This document shows positions 52,201 through 62,795 of a DNA stretch of 64,000 nucleotides, one piece after another. Source of the DNA: Acanthochromis polyacanthus. Lineage: Eukaryota; Chordata; Actinopteri; Pomacentridae. The notes beneath the pieces were generated by a model. The model was not told the DNA's origin. It saw only the letters and a list, made by a program, of their open reading frames with translations, and searched no databases. The position numbers were made by a program, and so were the translations under genes. The stretch is taken from positions 18,218,521-18,282,520 of the forward strand of contig NC_067124.1 in assembly GCF_021347895.1 (NCBI RefSeq), written 5' to 3'. The first letter of the stretch is position 1. Each line of letters starts with the position of its first letter.

Positions 52201-53856
52201 GCTGATGGCAGTCCATGCCCCAATGCTACCTAAACGCATCTTCTGACCAATGGCAAGCTCCAAGTAGAACAAGGGCACTCCCTCCACAAGCAGCATGATA
52301 AAATATGGAATCAAGAAGCCCCCTGAAACAGGAAAGATAGTTTTACTTAACCACTGCTGAAAAACAAAGAAATAAATTTTAACACATTTTTTCTTTGTTA
52401 CTGTAGTCACTCATTTTTTGAAAGACGTAGTACAAAGTAATGAATGTGTGACGCAGGTTCTTTTAGGGGGCAAATATGGAGCAGATTACGATCCAAATGT
52501 CAGTACCACACAGAGTGATGTGAACTGACTTACAAATAGTTGAATATTGTGTCTAGAATTGTACGTACACCACAGATACCTGTAACCTGAAGCAAAGTAA
52601 ATTATAATACTCCACATTTATTTATTTTACTTGCATTATAAGACAAAAAGTGCTCATGTCATTAGCATGAAATGATAACAAGCAAAAAATTATAAATAAA
52701 TGACGCTGAGACTGATTAAGCTTAATATTAGATCAGCAGTGGCCTGTGAAGTTTCCCTCCATCATCCCAGCACCGCATGGAGCAGCTAAACTACTGCTAC
52801 CCTTATGAAACCCCTGCATCCAACGCTTACAGGGTAGATAAAGGCTTTCCAGCTAGTGTCTTGGTAATCTGCTGCCAGATCTGTATGTTTAACCTGTGTA
52901 TTTTATCATACCATATATTCTTACATTTTTAATTAAAATACAAAGACTTCGGCTAGAATGTGGACCAGTGGCACACTATGAAAGCCTCATTGGACCCATC
53001 AGAATTACTAAATATTGCAGTATATCTTTTACTTGCCACTTCTGTTCACAGTCAGTTAATTAACTGAACCAAGATTACATTTGATTTCCTTCCAACATTT
53101 AGCACATGTCCACCGGTTTACTGCTTTGAAGTTTTACATCAGGAGGGCAATTACAGTAGATTACTCATTATTTAATGAACCCTACTGGAGTTATAAAGGC
53201 ATAACAATTCCCTCTTCTAACTACATTATGCTACTCTGGACACTTTAAGGACATGTTACCAAACAGTTTCTGAGCCTGCCTTGTTCATTTTTTCTACCGA
53301 TTCTGAACTGATTTATCTTTACAGATCCACTGGGAAGAATTGGGAAAAACAAAAAAAGCAACAATTTAATCTCAGTTGCAGTGAAATAAATGTATTTGGA
53401 ATCAAGAAGCAGACTACACCTTATACATGTGTTTACATGCAGTACAAGCTATAGTAAATACGTATTTCTAAATAATTAAGTAATATATCCAGACATATTT
53501 GCATGCAGACCGTCGGAGTGCTTGCTGGATAACATCAATGAATGCGATTAAAAATAAGTATAAAAGTATTTAAAAAAATACAAAACGGTAAGTCAGAAAC
53601 AACAATCTGCTGTTTAATGTGATAGAGAGCCTCTATAAGACTTTTTACGCATGAACATTTCATACCTATGCCATTTGAGGCACTTGTTTTTGTGGTCAAC
53701 AAGTGGTTCCTAGTTTGGAATCAGTAACTTACCTCCACCGTGCATTTGACAAAGGTAAGGAAATCGCCATACGTTTCCAAGTCCGACTGCATAAGACACA
53801 CACGCCAGCACAAACTGCATGGGGTTGTCCCAGTTGGGTCTCGCATCTTTCTCCAT
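40058..53856 (-). CDS. slc6a20: Sodium/imino-acid transporter SIT1 (SLC6 family)
   Basis: Known role: Na+/Cl--coupled uptake of proline and related imino acids across epithelial plasma membranes. Exons in transcript order: 53856-53733, 52322-52182, 51194-51103, 50964-50737, 49492-49382, 49255-49014, 48865-48703, 44131-43930, 42803-42644, 42487-42322, 40228-40058. The 1,800 nt give 599 codons plus TAG, close to the ~592 of the mammalian protein, and every junction keeps phase. Seen in sequence: the SLC6 TM1 signature [12 protein letters not shown] (residues 26-37), GSIGAW after TM2, TM6 [18 protein letters not shown], and several N-glycosylation sequons in extracellular loops (NRT, NIS, NAT, NDT, NCS). 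The ATG follows family precedent (MEK..). Donor 5 appears to be GC instead of GT. SLC6A18/A19 are the nearest alternatives, but SACM1L as neighbour and overall similarity favour SLC6A20. Confidence 0.97.
41641..42028 (+). repeat. Dispersed repeat, CTCCGCCAAGG family, copy 3
   Basis: Begins CACTCTGCCAAGGAACACGG and matches the inverse of 29,771 downward (for example 'ttttcagggaaggtcagaaa'), then jumps to the distal end 'agtggagtactgcgc' shared with copy 1, so its middle is deleted. It lies in the last SLC6A20 intron. Confidence 0.65.
43047..43561. mobile_element. Long fold-back (palindromic) MITE
   Basis: Arms 43,047 to about 43,240 and about 43,368 to 43,561 are close inverted copies (e.g. 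'gttgctccaatcgcaaaaca' at 43,098 and its inverse at 43,491), with a ~125-bp spacer. Each arm is built of degenerate 'TTCAATCnAAAAAA' sub-repeats. It lies in the SLC6A20 intron between exons 8 and 9, so the pre-mRNA would fold into a ~190-bp hairpin. The apparent open frames of up to 146 codons on both strands follow from the A/T-rich, stop-poor arms and are not genes. Confidence 0.85.
45807..46480 (+). mobile_element. LINE 3' fragment (L2-like)
   Basis: Reading frame 45,807-46,088 matches the extreme C-terminus of non-LTR reverse transcriptase ORF2 proteins: '[16 protein letters not shown]', then '[18 protein letters not shown]', then '[10 protein letters not shown]'. It is followed by a 3' UTR with a GT microsatellite (46,242-46,277) and a terminal (TAA)n run (46,450-46,477), typical of L2 tails. 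The 5' part of the LINE is missing, as usual for incomplete reverse transcription. It lies in the large SLC6A20 intron 7. Confidence 0.8.
47747..48293. mobile_element. Non-autonomous Tc1 element with ~200-bp inverted repeats
   Basis: TA at 47,745-47,746, then CAGTGGGTACGGAAAGTATT; the inverse ends at 48,293 before TA. The arms, of about 200 bp, are highly similar (e.g. the inverted pair 'catttgccaaaatcaaaaaa'). Only ~100 bp of unique sequence remains between them, with no transposase. It lies in SLC6A20 intron 7. Confidence 0.88.
50142..50487 (+). repeat. Teleost interspersed repeat, second copy
   Basis: Contains 'agtggcggttagcactgtcg', 'ttagcatgttctccctgcgc', 'ctcccacagtccaaaaacat' and a tail 'agaaataaactttgattgac'. 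The same repeat is inverted at 38,434-39,290. It lies in the SLC6A20 intron between exons 4 and 5. Confidence 0.7.
51420..52080. repeat. Possible dispersed repeat with a 148-codon open frame
   Basis: The minus strand is open for 148 codons (52,060-51,614), the longest single frame in the window, but it lies wholly in SLC6A20 intron 2, has no domain I recognise and no coding-like splice context. The sequence style suggests an old DNA-transposon remnant; identity unproven. Confidence 0.3.
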
Positions 53857-53905
53857 GTCTGCGTCCTGTGAACGTCTCTAGGTTTGTCCTCGAGGATCCA
53901 GACAG

Positions 53906-53965
53906 CAGCGGTTTATGTGAATGGGGCTGTGTGTCACCTTAAGGGCTGCCAGCGGTTTATAGGCT
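53906..53965 (-). promoter_or_regulatory. Candidate SLC6A20 core promoter
   Basis: A TATA-like TATAAACC (minus strand, about 53,961-53,954) lies about 100 nt upstream of the SLC6A20 ATG, a reasonable distance for a TATA box plus short 5' UTR. The 11-mer cagcggtttat is repeated 44 bp apart (53,906 and 53,950). An upstream non-coding exon cannot be excluded. Confidence 0.3.
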
Positions 53966-55959
53966 CCCTGTGATTATTCTGTGGTTACTCTCAGGAGGAG
54001 GGTCTTCTTGCGGGAAAATGATGGTGTTTTTATTATGAAATGACTACATTTACCACGCACCTCTGGCAAAAGGGTGCTGCTGGAGCGTCTACGGATGTGT
54101 AGTTCTGGAGGGACTAAGTATTTGTAGCTGTTTCTATGACCGTTCTGTTCACACATGCAGCACTCATCCCAGTGTTTATTACAAGTACACCAGTGAGGAA
54201 CTTCAGTAAACCCAGAGTCAGCAGTTTTATATTTATGTAATTAACCTCACAAATGATCTACATTAGGTGTCAGCCTTCAGGTAAACTAAGCATGAGGTGG
54301 GCGGGACATGGAAGATAAGCAGGTGAATGTTTGATCATACAGGCTCTTTAACCTCTGTCTTCTGAGGAAAGTCCGAGCCTCGGCTTGTCTAAAAGAACCT
54401 GATCTGACAGAAAAGGATCGTTTTCATTAACTAACCGTTATCTCTGCAGCTTTGATGCAACACAATAGTTATGTCTGAGTCTACCACTGGAACAATTAGG
54501 CCAAACCTTTACAATATAAAATTATAATCAAGCAGTTAATTATAGTCACTGTGAAAGGAATTCTAGATTGCAGAGTTGTATTCGAGTTTCATAAAACATG
54601 TGAAGTAATAACTGTGTGACAATAATTATATTTGACTATCCTGCATTTAAACAAGGATTGACTAACTTACAGTGGTGAATTTTGTGGACCTACTCCAGCA
54701 TGTCTGGATGAAATTGTGAAGCACAATTCATTATATTCCAGCTGGTTATGCCAACAGATTGGCCTCTAGTGCCACTTCAGTGATTATAGCTAAAGTGTGC
54801 CAAATATTGAGAACAAGCTGGCCATTTGTTACCTCCTCTGCTTTTAACACAGAGTACTTGACCCTGTTCAGAAACCACAGTTACAAGCAGATCTTGTTCC
54901 TCCAGGCTGCTGTCTCTGACCTGCTCCACTAACTGACTCAGGAACTGATTTATCATTCATCAGACTGTGTAAGTTATCACTGAGTAGTAAGTTTAAGGCC
55001 TGCCTGCCTGCAGCAGCAATCACTCTTTACCTACCTGCCATCACAACACAGAAAACCATGAGTACTCATGCAAGCTTTAACCCACATCAATTTCACAGCA
55101 TGGAGACATGCACACATTTTTGCACCCATTAGGAACAGTCTGACTGACATGTTAACTACAAGGAACCAGGAAATGACTGTGGCAAAGCTCAAACCAGAGA
55201 GGAATGCAGGATTGTAATCTGTGGTGGGTTTTGACACAGGTCTGTAACAGCAGCAGGCAGGAGATCCAGGGAAGGGGGTCCAGAGGTGGAACAGAGTCCA
55301 GATTTGTGGCATGTGTCTCAGGTTCAGCATGAGACACCAGGCAGGCAGCAGGTCTGAGCACTTTGCAGACAAGAGCAGAGGTTAAATGGGAGCTGAGCCA
55401 GTGTTTTATGCAGCATGGGCGCTGATTGGCAACAGGTAAGTCACACTCTGCTGCAGGTGTCCTCACTCAGCTGATTGCACTGTTGGATCAGTGCACATAC
55501 ATCCACACACACCCACAGGAAAGGGAAAAGGAAAGGAGGGAGAGGGTATTCTGACAGTAGCAACCAGAGGAGGCAGGAGAACAATGAGGGTTTAGCTAGT
55601 GAAGCATACCAACACAGTTCTTCTGTGATGTGAACTGACTGGCCAATGTGCATGTGTGTGTCAATCTGGACTCCGGTAGGATAACATTTCTGTATCCCAG
55701 TGGCATATGTAACTGAAACACTTTCGTGTCCCATATCATATGTCTTTTGATAGCAATATCAGCACAGGACAAATGATCACTGTCATTCATTTACATAATC
55801 AATTAATCATAGGTTGATAAGGCTTAACTTTTAAAACTTACAACACTTGTGTGACAGCAGATGTAAACAAAGTATTATGTTGACATCTTATCAGGGTTGA
55901 GAGGTCCTTACATTCATACTTATCTTCTCTCGCATGATGTGGGCTATGCACAGTCTCAC
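53966..55959. other. Intergenic region upstream of SLC6A20
   Basis: No exon recognised. Open frames of up to 113 codons (minus strand, 55,031-55,790) show no domain and no consistent splice context. Confidence 0.4.
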
Positions 55960-57213
55960 ATAGTTATGAACAACAGTTTGTAGACACTTGTGAAGACCAT
56001 GTGAGCCAAATACTTTTTCCAGTGATTCCTACAACTCAGTTCTCTATAATGGAAGGAATGAAGCAGATGCGTCGTTGTCACAAAAAAATAAACAAAAGAA
56101 CTATCATGCATTTTGGTTCTTTCATAGATTTATTTTAGGTCTTCAAGAAATATGAGCTGGTTAAAAAATATACATACATAACTTGATTTATCATTTTTGT
56201 TAATGGAGAAAGCTGTGTTAATCAAACTTAGTTATTGTTTTGACCTCTTAACTTGTTTTGAAAGAATACGAGCAGTGACAGCTGCTGATTTCTCTGAGCC
56301 ATTGTAAATAAGATCTGTTTTATACACAAATGCTGCAGCAGAAAAGTTTAGGGGGCTTTACACACATCTGAAGCAGCAAATTAATTCCTTCAACAAGTCT
56401 GGAAAGTCACTTCGAACCACTTTAAACAGCTACAGACCCCCAAATCAACCGTGCACACCACTGTAAGTCTAAAATGACTGCCACAGTTGTGTCACTGCAG
56501 TGATCAGCAAAGGAAACACAAGACATCACCTGGAGCGAAGAGACAGTTGGTCAGGAAGGTCAGGGGTCTATTATGACTCACCACAGAGCAACTCTGCAAC
56601 GAATTAGAAGCTGCTGGAGCACAGACGTCAGTGTCCATGGTCAAATATTTTTACATCGTCATGGGCTGAGAGGCTGCTCTGCAAGAAGGAAGACCTGCCC
56701 CTAGAAACAGCTCCTTAGAGCTCGATGAAAGCTTTCTACTTGGAAAAGAAAAGGCGTTCTGGAGGAAGGTTCTATGGTTAGAGGAAACAAAAATTAAGCT
56801 ATTTAGAATTCAGATTTTAGTCCTGGCTTAAGCCCAGTTGAGAACATGTGGACTGAGCTGATGAAACAAGGCTCTTTTCAAGCCAAATTTAGTTGAACTG
56901 TACCATCTCTGTGAAGACACACCAGAAGCTTATGAATGGTGAACAAAAACTGAGATGAAAAGAGATAAGGCACATTTAGCAAATTTTAGCATTGCTGTAT
57001 GTATATTTTGACCTATCAATTTTTGTCATATTTCTAGAAAACCTATCATAAATTTTTGAGAGAACTAGAATGCAGTGTTTGTGACAAATGTGCTTGTGCT
57101 TTGATTATTCCATCATAGTAATCTGAGAGTTCTAGGAATCACTGGAAACTCAAGACTACCATGATATACATGGTCTTTAAAAGTGTATATAAGCTTTTTC
57201 TCTACTGTATATG
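55960..57213 (+). mobile_element. Tc1-like transposon fossil
   Basis: The segment 56,440-56,960 reads, in broken frames, as a transposase (HTH-linker followed by an 'RLSPVENMWTEL'-like end near 56,825-56,865). End-like segments 'tttgtagacacttgtgaaga' (55,977) and 'tggtctttaaaagtgtatat' (57,170) are approximate inverted matches. Many stops; inactive. Confidence 0.55.
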
Positions 57214-58189
57214 CAATTGTGTAAAAAAGAAAGAATAAAAGAATACTTAGCAAAAAAACTTCACGAAATAATTATTCAATAAACTGAAAATTGACAAGCA
57301 TAAATCTGAACTCATTCATAAAATTCGCATTCGACACATAAATCGGTTTGAATTTGGAAATGCAAAGATTTGCTGCTTTTATGTTTCACTTCAGTTGAGC
57401 ATCATTGGGTTAGGAAAAACTACAGCGGTTTTAACTGATTGCAGCAAGCAAAATAAAGATGTGAAAAGGAAATGTATTTAACATATCACTGCGCTGGTAA
57501 ATTGATATACCCAGTGTGTGAATGTAGCAGGTGAATGTAATGTCTTATTTTTAAAAACAGCAGCAGCGTGATGGATTCAGCACTTAAGTGTTTTTTCTTA
57601 ATAACACTGATGTGTTGCACAAAGTGACAGAATCTGAATTTGTCACTGGGAGTCAAAGAACCAAGTGCAGAGAGAAAACACAACAGCCCAGGAAGGTTTT
57701 GAGAAAATAGGAAAGCGAACAGGGAAACTGACAGGGGAAAACAAACAAAGTAACGTTAGGGGCATAAGGGAAGCACTAGCGACCTCTGGGGATTAGCAGA
57801 AAAATAACTAGCCAAGAACTAAATCCTGGAATGAAGTAAAAGCTACGGAAAACAAAGCCATACAAACTCTACTAATCGAGTACCGGCTTTATGCTCAGAG
57901 CAATCTAAGAGGAAATCCAAGTACTACAAGGCTAGGAACAGCTAGAATTAGTTCAAGGAGTCAAGGCTACAGCAGCAGCTTAGTCGTAGTTATTTTTATG
58001 TTCTAGGTACACATTTAATAAACATTGCATTTTTTTTTGCTAGTATGTAAACATAAGTATCAGACTCTATATTGGGGTAAAATCTGTTGTCTGTTTGTGA
58101 CTAAAGACCACTGAGGTGATCTTTCCTTCCAGAGGTACAAATGGATACAATCTATGAAAGAGAAAAGTACCCTTCCTGTGTGGAATAGT
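57214..58189. other. Intergenic stretch, possible degraded LTR sequence
   Basis: 57,630-57,990 has the purine-rich style of a decayed LTR retrotransposon end on the minus strand, but no ends or duplications can be fixed. Otherwise nothing recognised. Confidence 0.3.
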
Positions 58190-58403
58190 CTATCCATCCA
58201 TCCATCCCTCCGTCCAGCCATCCATCCATTCATCCATCCATCCGTCCATCCGTCCGTCCATCCGTCCGTCCATCCATCCGTCCATCCATCCGTCCATCTA
58301 TTCATCCGTCCATCCATCCGTCCATCCATCCGTCCTTCCGTCCGTCCATGCGTCCGTCCATCCGTCCATCCATCCGTCCATCCGTCCATCCATCCGTCCA
58401 TCA
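58190..58403. repeat. Tetranucleotide array (CCAT/CCGT)n
   Basis: About 210 bp of TCCA and TCCG units with occasional variants (TTCA, CTCC, AGCC). Because the period is 4, both strands are open for 88-125 codons encoding serine/proline/histidine- or tryptophan/aspartate-rich repeats, which are not genes. Confidence 0.95.
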
Positions 58404-59463
58404 ACAGATTAGCTGTATGAGCATTAGTTGCAACCACCTGAAATAGTTAAAAAGAAAAAAGCTTAACCAACTGCAACAGTTCAACCATTCTTTCACTTTA
58501 ATGCACGAGTAACCAAAGCTAATACTGTTATGCTATTTTACCAACAGCTCACTATCTAGAGGAGGTGTCATACCCATGACATGAAGGAAAAGGGGAAAAC
58601 AAATACCCAGGGCTGAAAATGGAGGAGTCCTGGCATAAACTATGACAATGATAATATCTCACTGAGTACCTTTAATACTTATCAGACAGATTGCAGGTTA
58701 TACTTCCTTACATTTACTTTAGTAACATTTTAGTGCAGAGCTTTCCCTTGTAATTAAATATTTTTACAGTGTAGAATTAGCACTAGTTCTGCATAGATAA
58801 TGGATGGATCAATAAACACTCCCTCCACTACGGCTGCAACCTGTCTTTCTGGAAACTGCGTCCAGTTTGCTTGTGACAATCCAAAGACTTCTTTGAACTG
58901 CTTTCTTTGAAAGTTCTCTCGATTAAAACCTCTGTTGTGGTAGATGGTGATGCAGCCGATTGTGTTTTGGCCCATGTGTGGTTTCTTGCTGTGTCCCACT
59001 TAGCTGTTGCTGAGTCCGCCCCACATGAGACATTGTGTTTGTCAGGGCCTGTGGGCGGCAAATATGCTAAACATTAAGTGCTGTGAAACATGACAGATCA
59101 CTTGTTTCTTGAAGAGGAACGACCTCAGTGAATAAGAACACTATGTATTACATAACTATAGCTATGATAAACATTGGAATCTGGGTTTAAGAGGTTAAAC
59201 TCTGCATTGTGTCCCTGAATTCTAGCAAGACGCTAGCCCTAAAAGAATCCAATTAGTCTGGGTTCCAGTAATCTCTCTTGACAGACATCATGCAGAATAA
59301 CGGCTGCTCCTGCTGTGTGATTCCACATAGGACAAACATGTCTTGACATTCAAACGCTGTCTAATTACGACTGGATGGAGGAAGTACTCATAACTGTAAG
59401 CAGAGATTTGGCAGGAACTTTTACAGAAACACACCAACAGGTCTGCACATGGTAAATGCTGTA
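58404..59463. other. No feature recognised
   Basis: Intergenic sequence without a recognisable exon or repeat boundary. Confidence 0.4.
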
Positions 59464-60350
59464 GGGTGGGGAGACAAAAATGTCCTATTGACAAATCTGA
59501 ATGTCCTGCCCAAACGGTAAGGGTAATAAAACAATAATTAAAATCAAAGTTCCTTACCTTTAACCAATCTTTTTAATATTTGTCAGACCTTGGTGCATTG
59601 TGAAGTGAGCAAGCAACAAGCAAAATGGAATAGGGTTTGTGATCTCCTGGATGCCCAAATCCCTCAGAAGGACATTGCCAAGATTGCTGGCATCAGTGAG
59701 AGGACCATTCGCCGCATCCAGCATGCCAGACAATCCAGTTTGGGCACCAAGAGAGCTCCAGATGGTCCTGGGAGTCTTGAGCTCAGATGGCAATAAGATG
59801 CCTCCCTACTTTTTCAAGCCAGATCAGAAAATCGGGGCTGATGTGTACTACAAAGTTCTGAGATACACCGTTTTGCCCCGGCTGAAGGCCACCTACCCTG
59901 ACAACAACTATGTGTGGCAGCAAGATGGGGCTCCTGCTCACACATCAATCAAGGTCCAAAAGTTCTTTGAGTAGAATGTGTCAAACTTCTGGCCCAAAGG
60001 CATTTGGACCCCGAGCTCACCTGATCTAAACCCCCTGGATTTCTTCTGATGGGGCACCATTGAGTTGAGGACTAATGCCACCCCTCATGCCAATATGGAT
60101 TTACTTAAGGCTGCATTCTCCAGGGAATGGGAGGCCTACCCCAAGGAGGATATCAGGAGGGCCTGTGCCTCTTTCAGAGGCTGTATCGAGGCCTTCATCA
60201 TGGCTGATGGAGGACATATTGAATAAACATGTTCTGAAAGCTTTAAATTTGTGTTCTTCAAGAAATCAGTTCAAAATTCCAAAGAATAAAAAAGTTATAC
60301 CCATTTATAGTTGTTTTTACCTGACAGGACATTTTTGCTTCCCCACCCTG
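59464..60350 (+). mobile_element. Mariner-type transposon remnant
   Basis: The left end ggtggggagacaaaaatgtc and the inverse of 'gacatttttgcttccccacc' at the right form inverted ends, with TA outside both (59,462-59,463 and 60,351-60,352). At ~890 bp it is shorter than an intact mariner, so the middle is deleted. Confidence 0.8.
59590..60226 (+). pseudogene. Mariner-type transposase remnant (D-x37-D)
   Basis: Two pieces. 59,590-59,793: HTH ('DIAKIAGISERTIRRIQ'). About 59,780-60,226 in another frame: the C-terminal catalytic half, with Asp in QQDGAPAH (59,924) and Asp in SPDLNPLDFF (60,038), 37 residues between them by my count. Two in-frame stops lie between or near these (TAG 59,972; TGA 60,047). 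The region holding the first catalytic Asp is deleted. DD37D is the spacing described for the maT branch of mariner-like elements, but subfamily assignment is an inference. Confidence 0.75.
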
Positions 60351-62280
60351 TATGAGGGTGTTGGTTTATGTATTCAGCTAGTTCACTTATATTTAAAACA
60401 CTTTAACATTAGAGTGAGTTACGTGATTATATGTGTTTCCACAAATCATTTACCAGAATTTTGGAAGTCTTTTTTTTTTTTACCCAATCTGAATTAGCAT
60501 CTACAGAATGATCCACAGAGAAACAACCCCACAACCCACGATTGGCTGCCGACATCCCAGAGCCAAGCACCACACGAGACCCTCAGTGGTACTGTTACCA
60601 TACCGTGAAGGTCAGAGCAGTCTTCTTAGCACAGTGGACCAACATAATATCAGGCTGGTGGTTTGAATCCTGTGGCAGATTGGTGTATATTTGTCAGCAT
60701 ATTTACTGCTGCAGTGAATGGCCAATATGAGCACATGGGTTCTGTAAAGCGTCTTGAGACAATTTGACCTGTAATTGGCGCTACATAAACAAAATTTAAT
60801 TGAACTGAGTGACAATACTATACTTAAGAACTAATGATCTTGTACAGTATAAACATGATTATTTATGCACGTACTCAAATGACTTGAGTAAGTGTAATCA
60901 AATGACAGCAAACTTATTTTCCTCTCTTTAAACAAGCACCTGACTGCACACGAGATGCTCGTCTGTGTGGAGACTCTTCTCTGCTCTGTTGGAAACCATG
61001 TGATTCTATGAACACAAGCTGCAGCTGCACAGCAGAGAAGAATCTGTTTTGCCTGTACCCCACGGACCGAACAGCTTTCTGTCCTAGATACAGCCCTCTG
61101 TCTCAGACGCTGTGTTTACTTGGGATTTTGTCACAACTCTGCTTGGGTGGTTGAGAGGCCTGAAAAACTAAATATGTGAAGTATAGAGATGTTTTGTGGG
61201 TAGGGATGCTGTAGAGCGGCCAGGCTGACAGAGGGGGGCTGAGGGGACATGTTTTGTCAACAGACATGGAATTTTACAAGAGTCTTGGTTAGGCCAGCAC
61301 TATGCCGTGTTTCCATAAACCAGAGCAGTTCCTCACTGGCCTCTCAAACAATGAATCCCAAAGAGGAGGGACAGCTGGAGCCAGTGTAACACCGCAATGA
61401 CATGGAACAGCTTCGCTTTTACAGTGTATAGACATCATAAAATGTAGATAATATTTGGAAGAAGTATTTGTTTGGAAGCTTCGGTTCTGCTGTAAGTTGA
61501 GAGCAACAGCTGCTGTACAGATACGACAATGGTATGCTGCTTGTTTTGTTATATTGAAAAGGAAAGTTAATGTCGTTTCTTTTTAAATTTTAGAACTATA
61601 ACATGCTTCTTCTGGCACACATGACAGAGAGGTTGGAGACTCTGCAGAATGCTGCCTAGAGATTCCTATCCAAGAGTGATCAGCTCCCATGGCCCATGCC
61701 TCTTACCCTGTGCAGCTCTTTTAAAACCAAGTTTGATTTGGTTTGGAGTCTGATTTCAGATATATGCACAGAGATCGTGTTTTTGCAGTCAGGTTTAGCA
61801 TGTTAAATCTCCTATTTTTCCTTTGTGTGTAACTGACAGGACATTGGACCGTGCTGCTGGAAGCAGAGAGCAAGTTGTCCCCTGGCATTTGTTAGAGTAG
61901 ATATTGAATTATTCCATGCCAACTCACCTAAGGTCAACCAGTTGAAGTCATGGATTTTCTTGAAAAAATCATGCAAAAATGTCTACCTAAACCATGGAAT
62001 CTTACAAAATCCCACAGTTCTACTGCAAATACTTGAAAATAGGCCTTCAGTGTTGAATTTTTATAACTTCAGCTCTACTTAATTTTTCATAGGACTTGGC
62101 AGATTTTTTTTTTATTGAACATCCCAGAAACCTCAAGAAATAGTTGGAACTTGCAGTCATGTCAATAAGTTACGCACTCACAAAACGTGGCAGGTTTTTT
62201 TCCTGAAAACCTCCTCCAGCTCTGCTCTGTGTGTGCCAAGTTCAAGCTACCTTGGAGAAACTTAAGGGCAAAGTGTCCAC
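60351..62280. other. Intergenic stretch with a LINE/SINE-like tail
   Basis: 60,640-60,805 ends in 'taaagcgtcttgagacaatt' and 'ggcgctacataaacaaaatt', the tail of common fish L2/SINE insertions. The remainder (60,806-62,280) shows no exon or repeat I can name. Confidence 0.4.
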
Positions 62281-62795
62281 TCCTGGCCAGCTCACCACTG
62301 TTTCATATTTTATCCATTTGTGGATAATGGCTCTAACTGTGGTTCACTGTAGTCCCTAAGTCTGAGTCAATGGCTTTGTAACTCGATCCAGACTGATAAA
62401 TGTGAGTGATTTTGTTTCTCATCTGTCCTTGAATCTCTTTAGAACATGGCATCAAATGCTGCTTTTTGAGACCCTTTAGCTCCTTCACAAGCCTGGCAGT
62501 GATCATATGAGGGTGTGGATGGTGAAGCTGAACCCAACCCCCACATGAATTTGGTCCTTTGGTAGACTGGTGAAAAGTAATTGCCCCTTCAGGGAAAATA
62601 CATTTTTGCACAGGGCAAAATGGACAAATTTTTCCTTTAATGAATGAAATCTTCATTTGAAAACTGCATTTTCTTGGGTTATGTTTGTCTTATATTAATA
62701 TCACGTTAATGATTGATCTAAAACATTTACATTTGACAAATATACAAAAATAAAAGATATCTGTCAGGGTGCAAATACTTTTTTTTACACCGCTG
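62281..62795 (-). mobile_element. Tc1-like transposon fossil, 5' half
   Basis: The minus-strand 5' end is CAGCGGTGTAAAAAAAAGTA (62,795, before TA at 62,796-62,797). It includes the HTH region with an 'IYQSGSSYKAIDSDLGTT'-like segment at 62,340-62,410. Same family as 4,446 and 24,064. Truncated on the left side. Confidence 0.65.

Noticed and set aside
58190..58403. CRISPR-like array
   Set aside because: It is a simple tandem array without unique spacers, in a vertebrate genome; no other array of repeats and spacers was seen.
58060..58437. 125-codon minus and 88-codon plus frames of repeated short peptides
   Set aside because: Produced by a stop-free period-4 microsatellite; no unique sequence or gene context.
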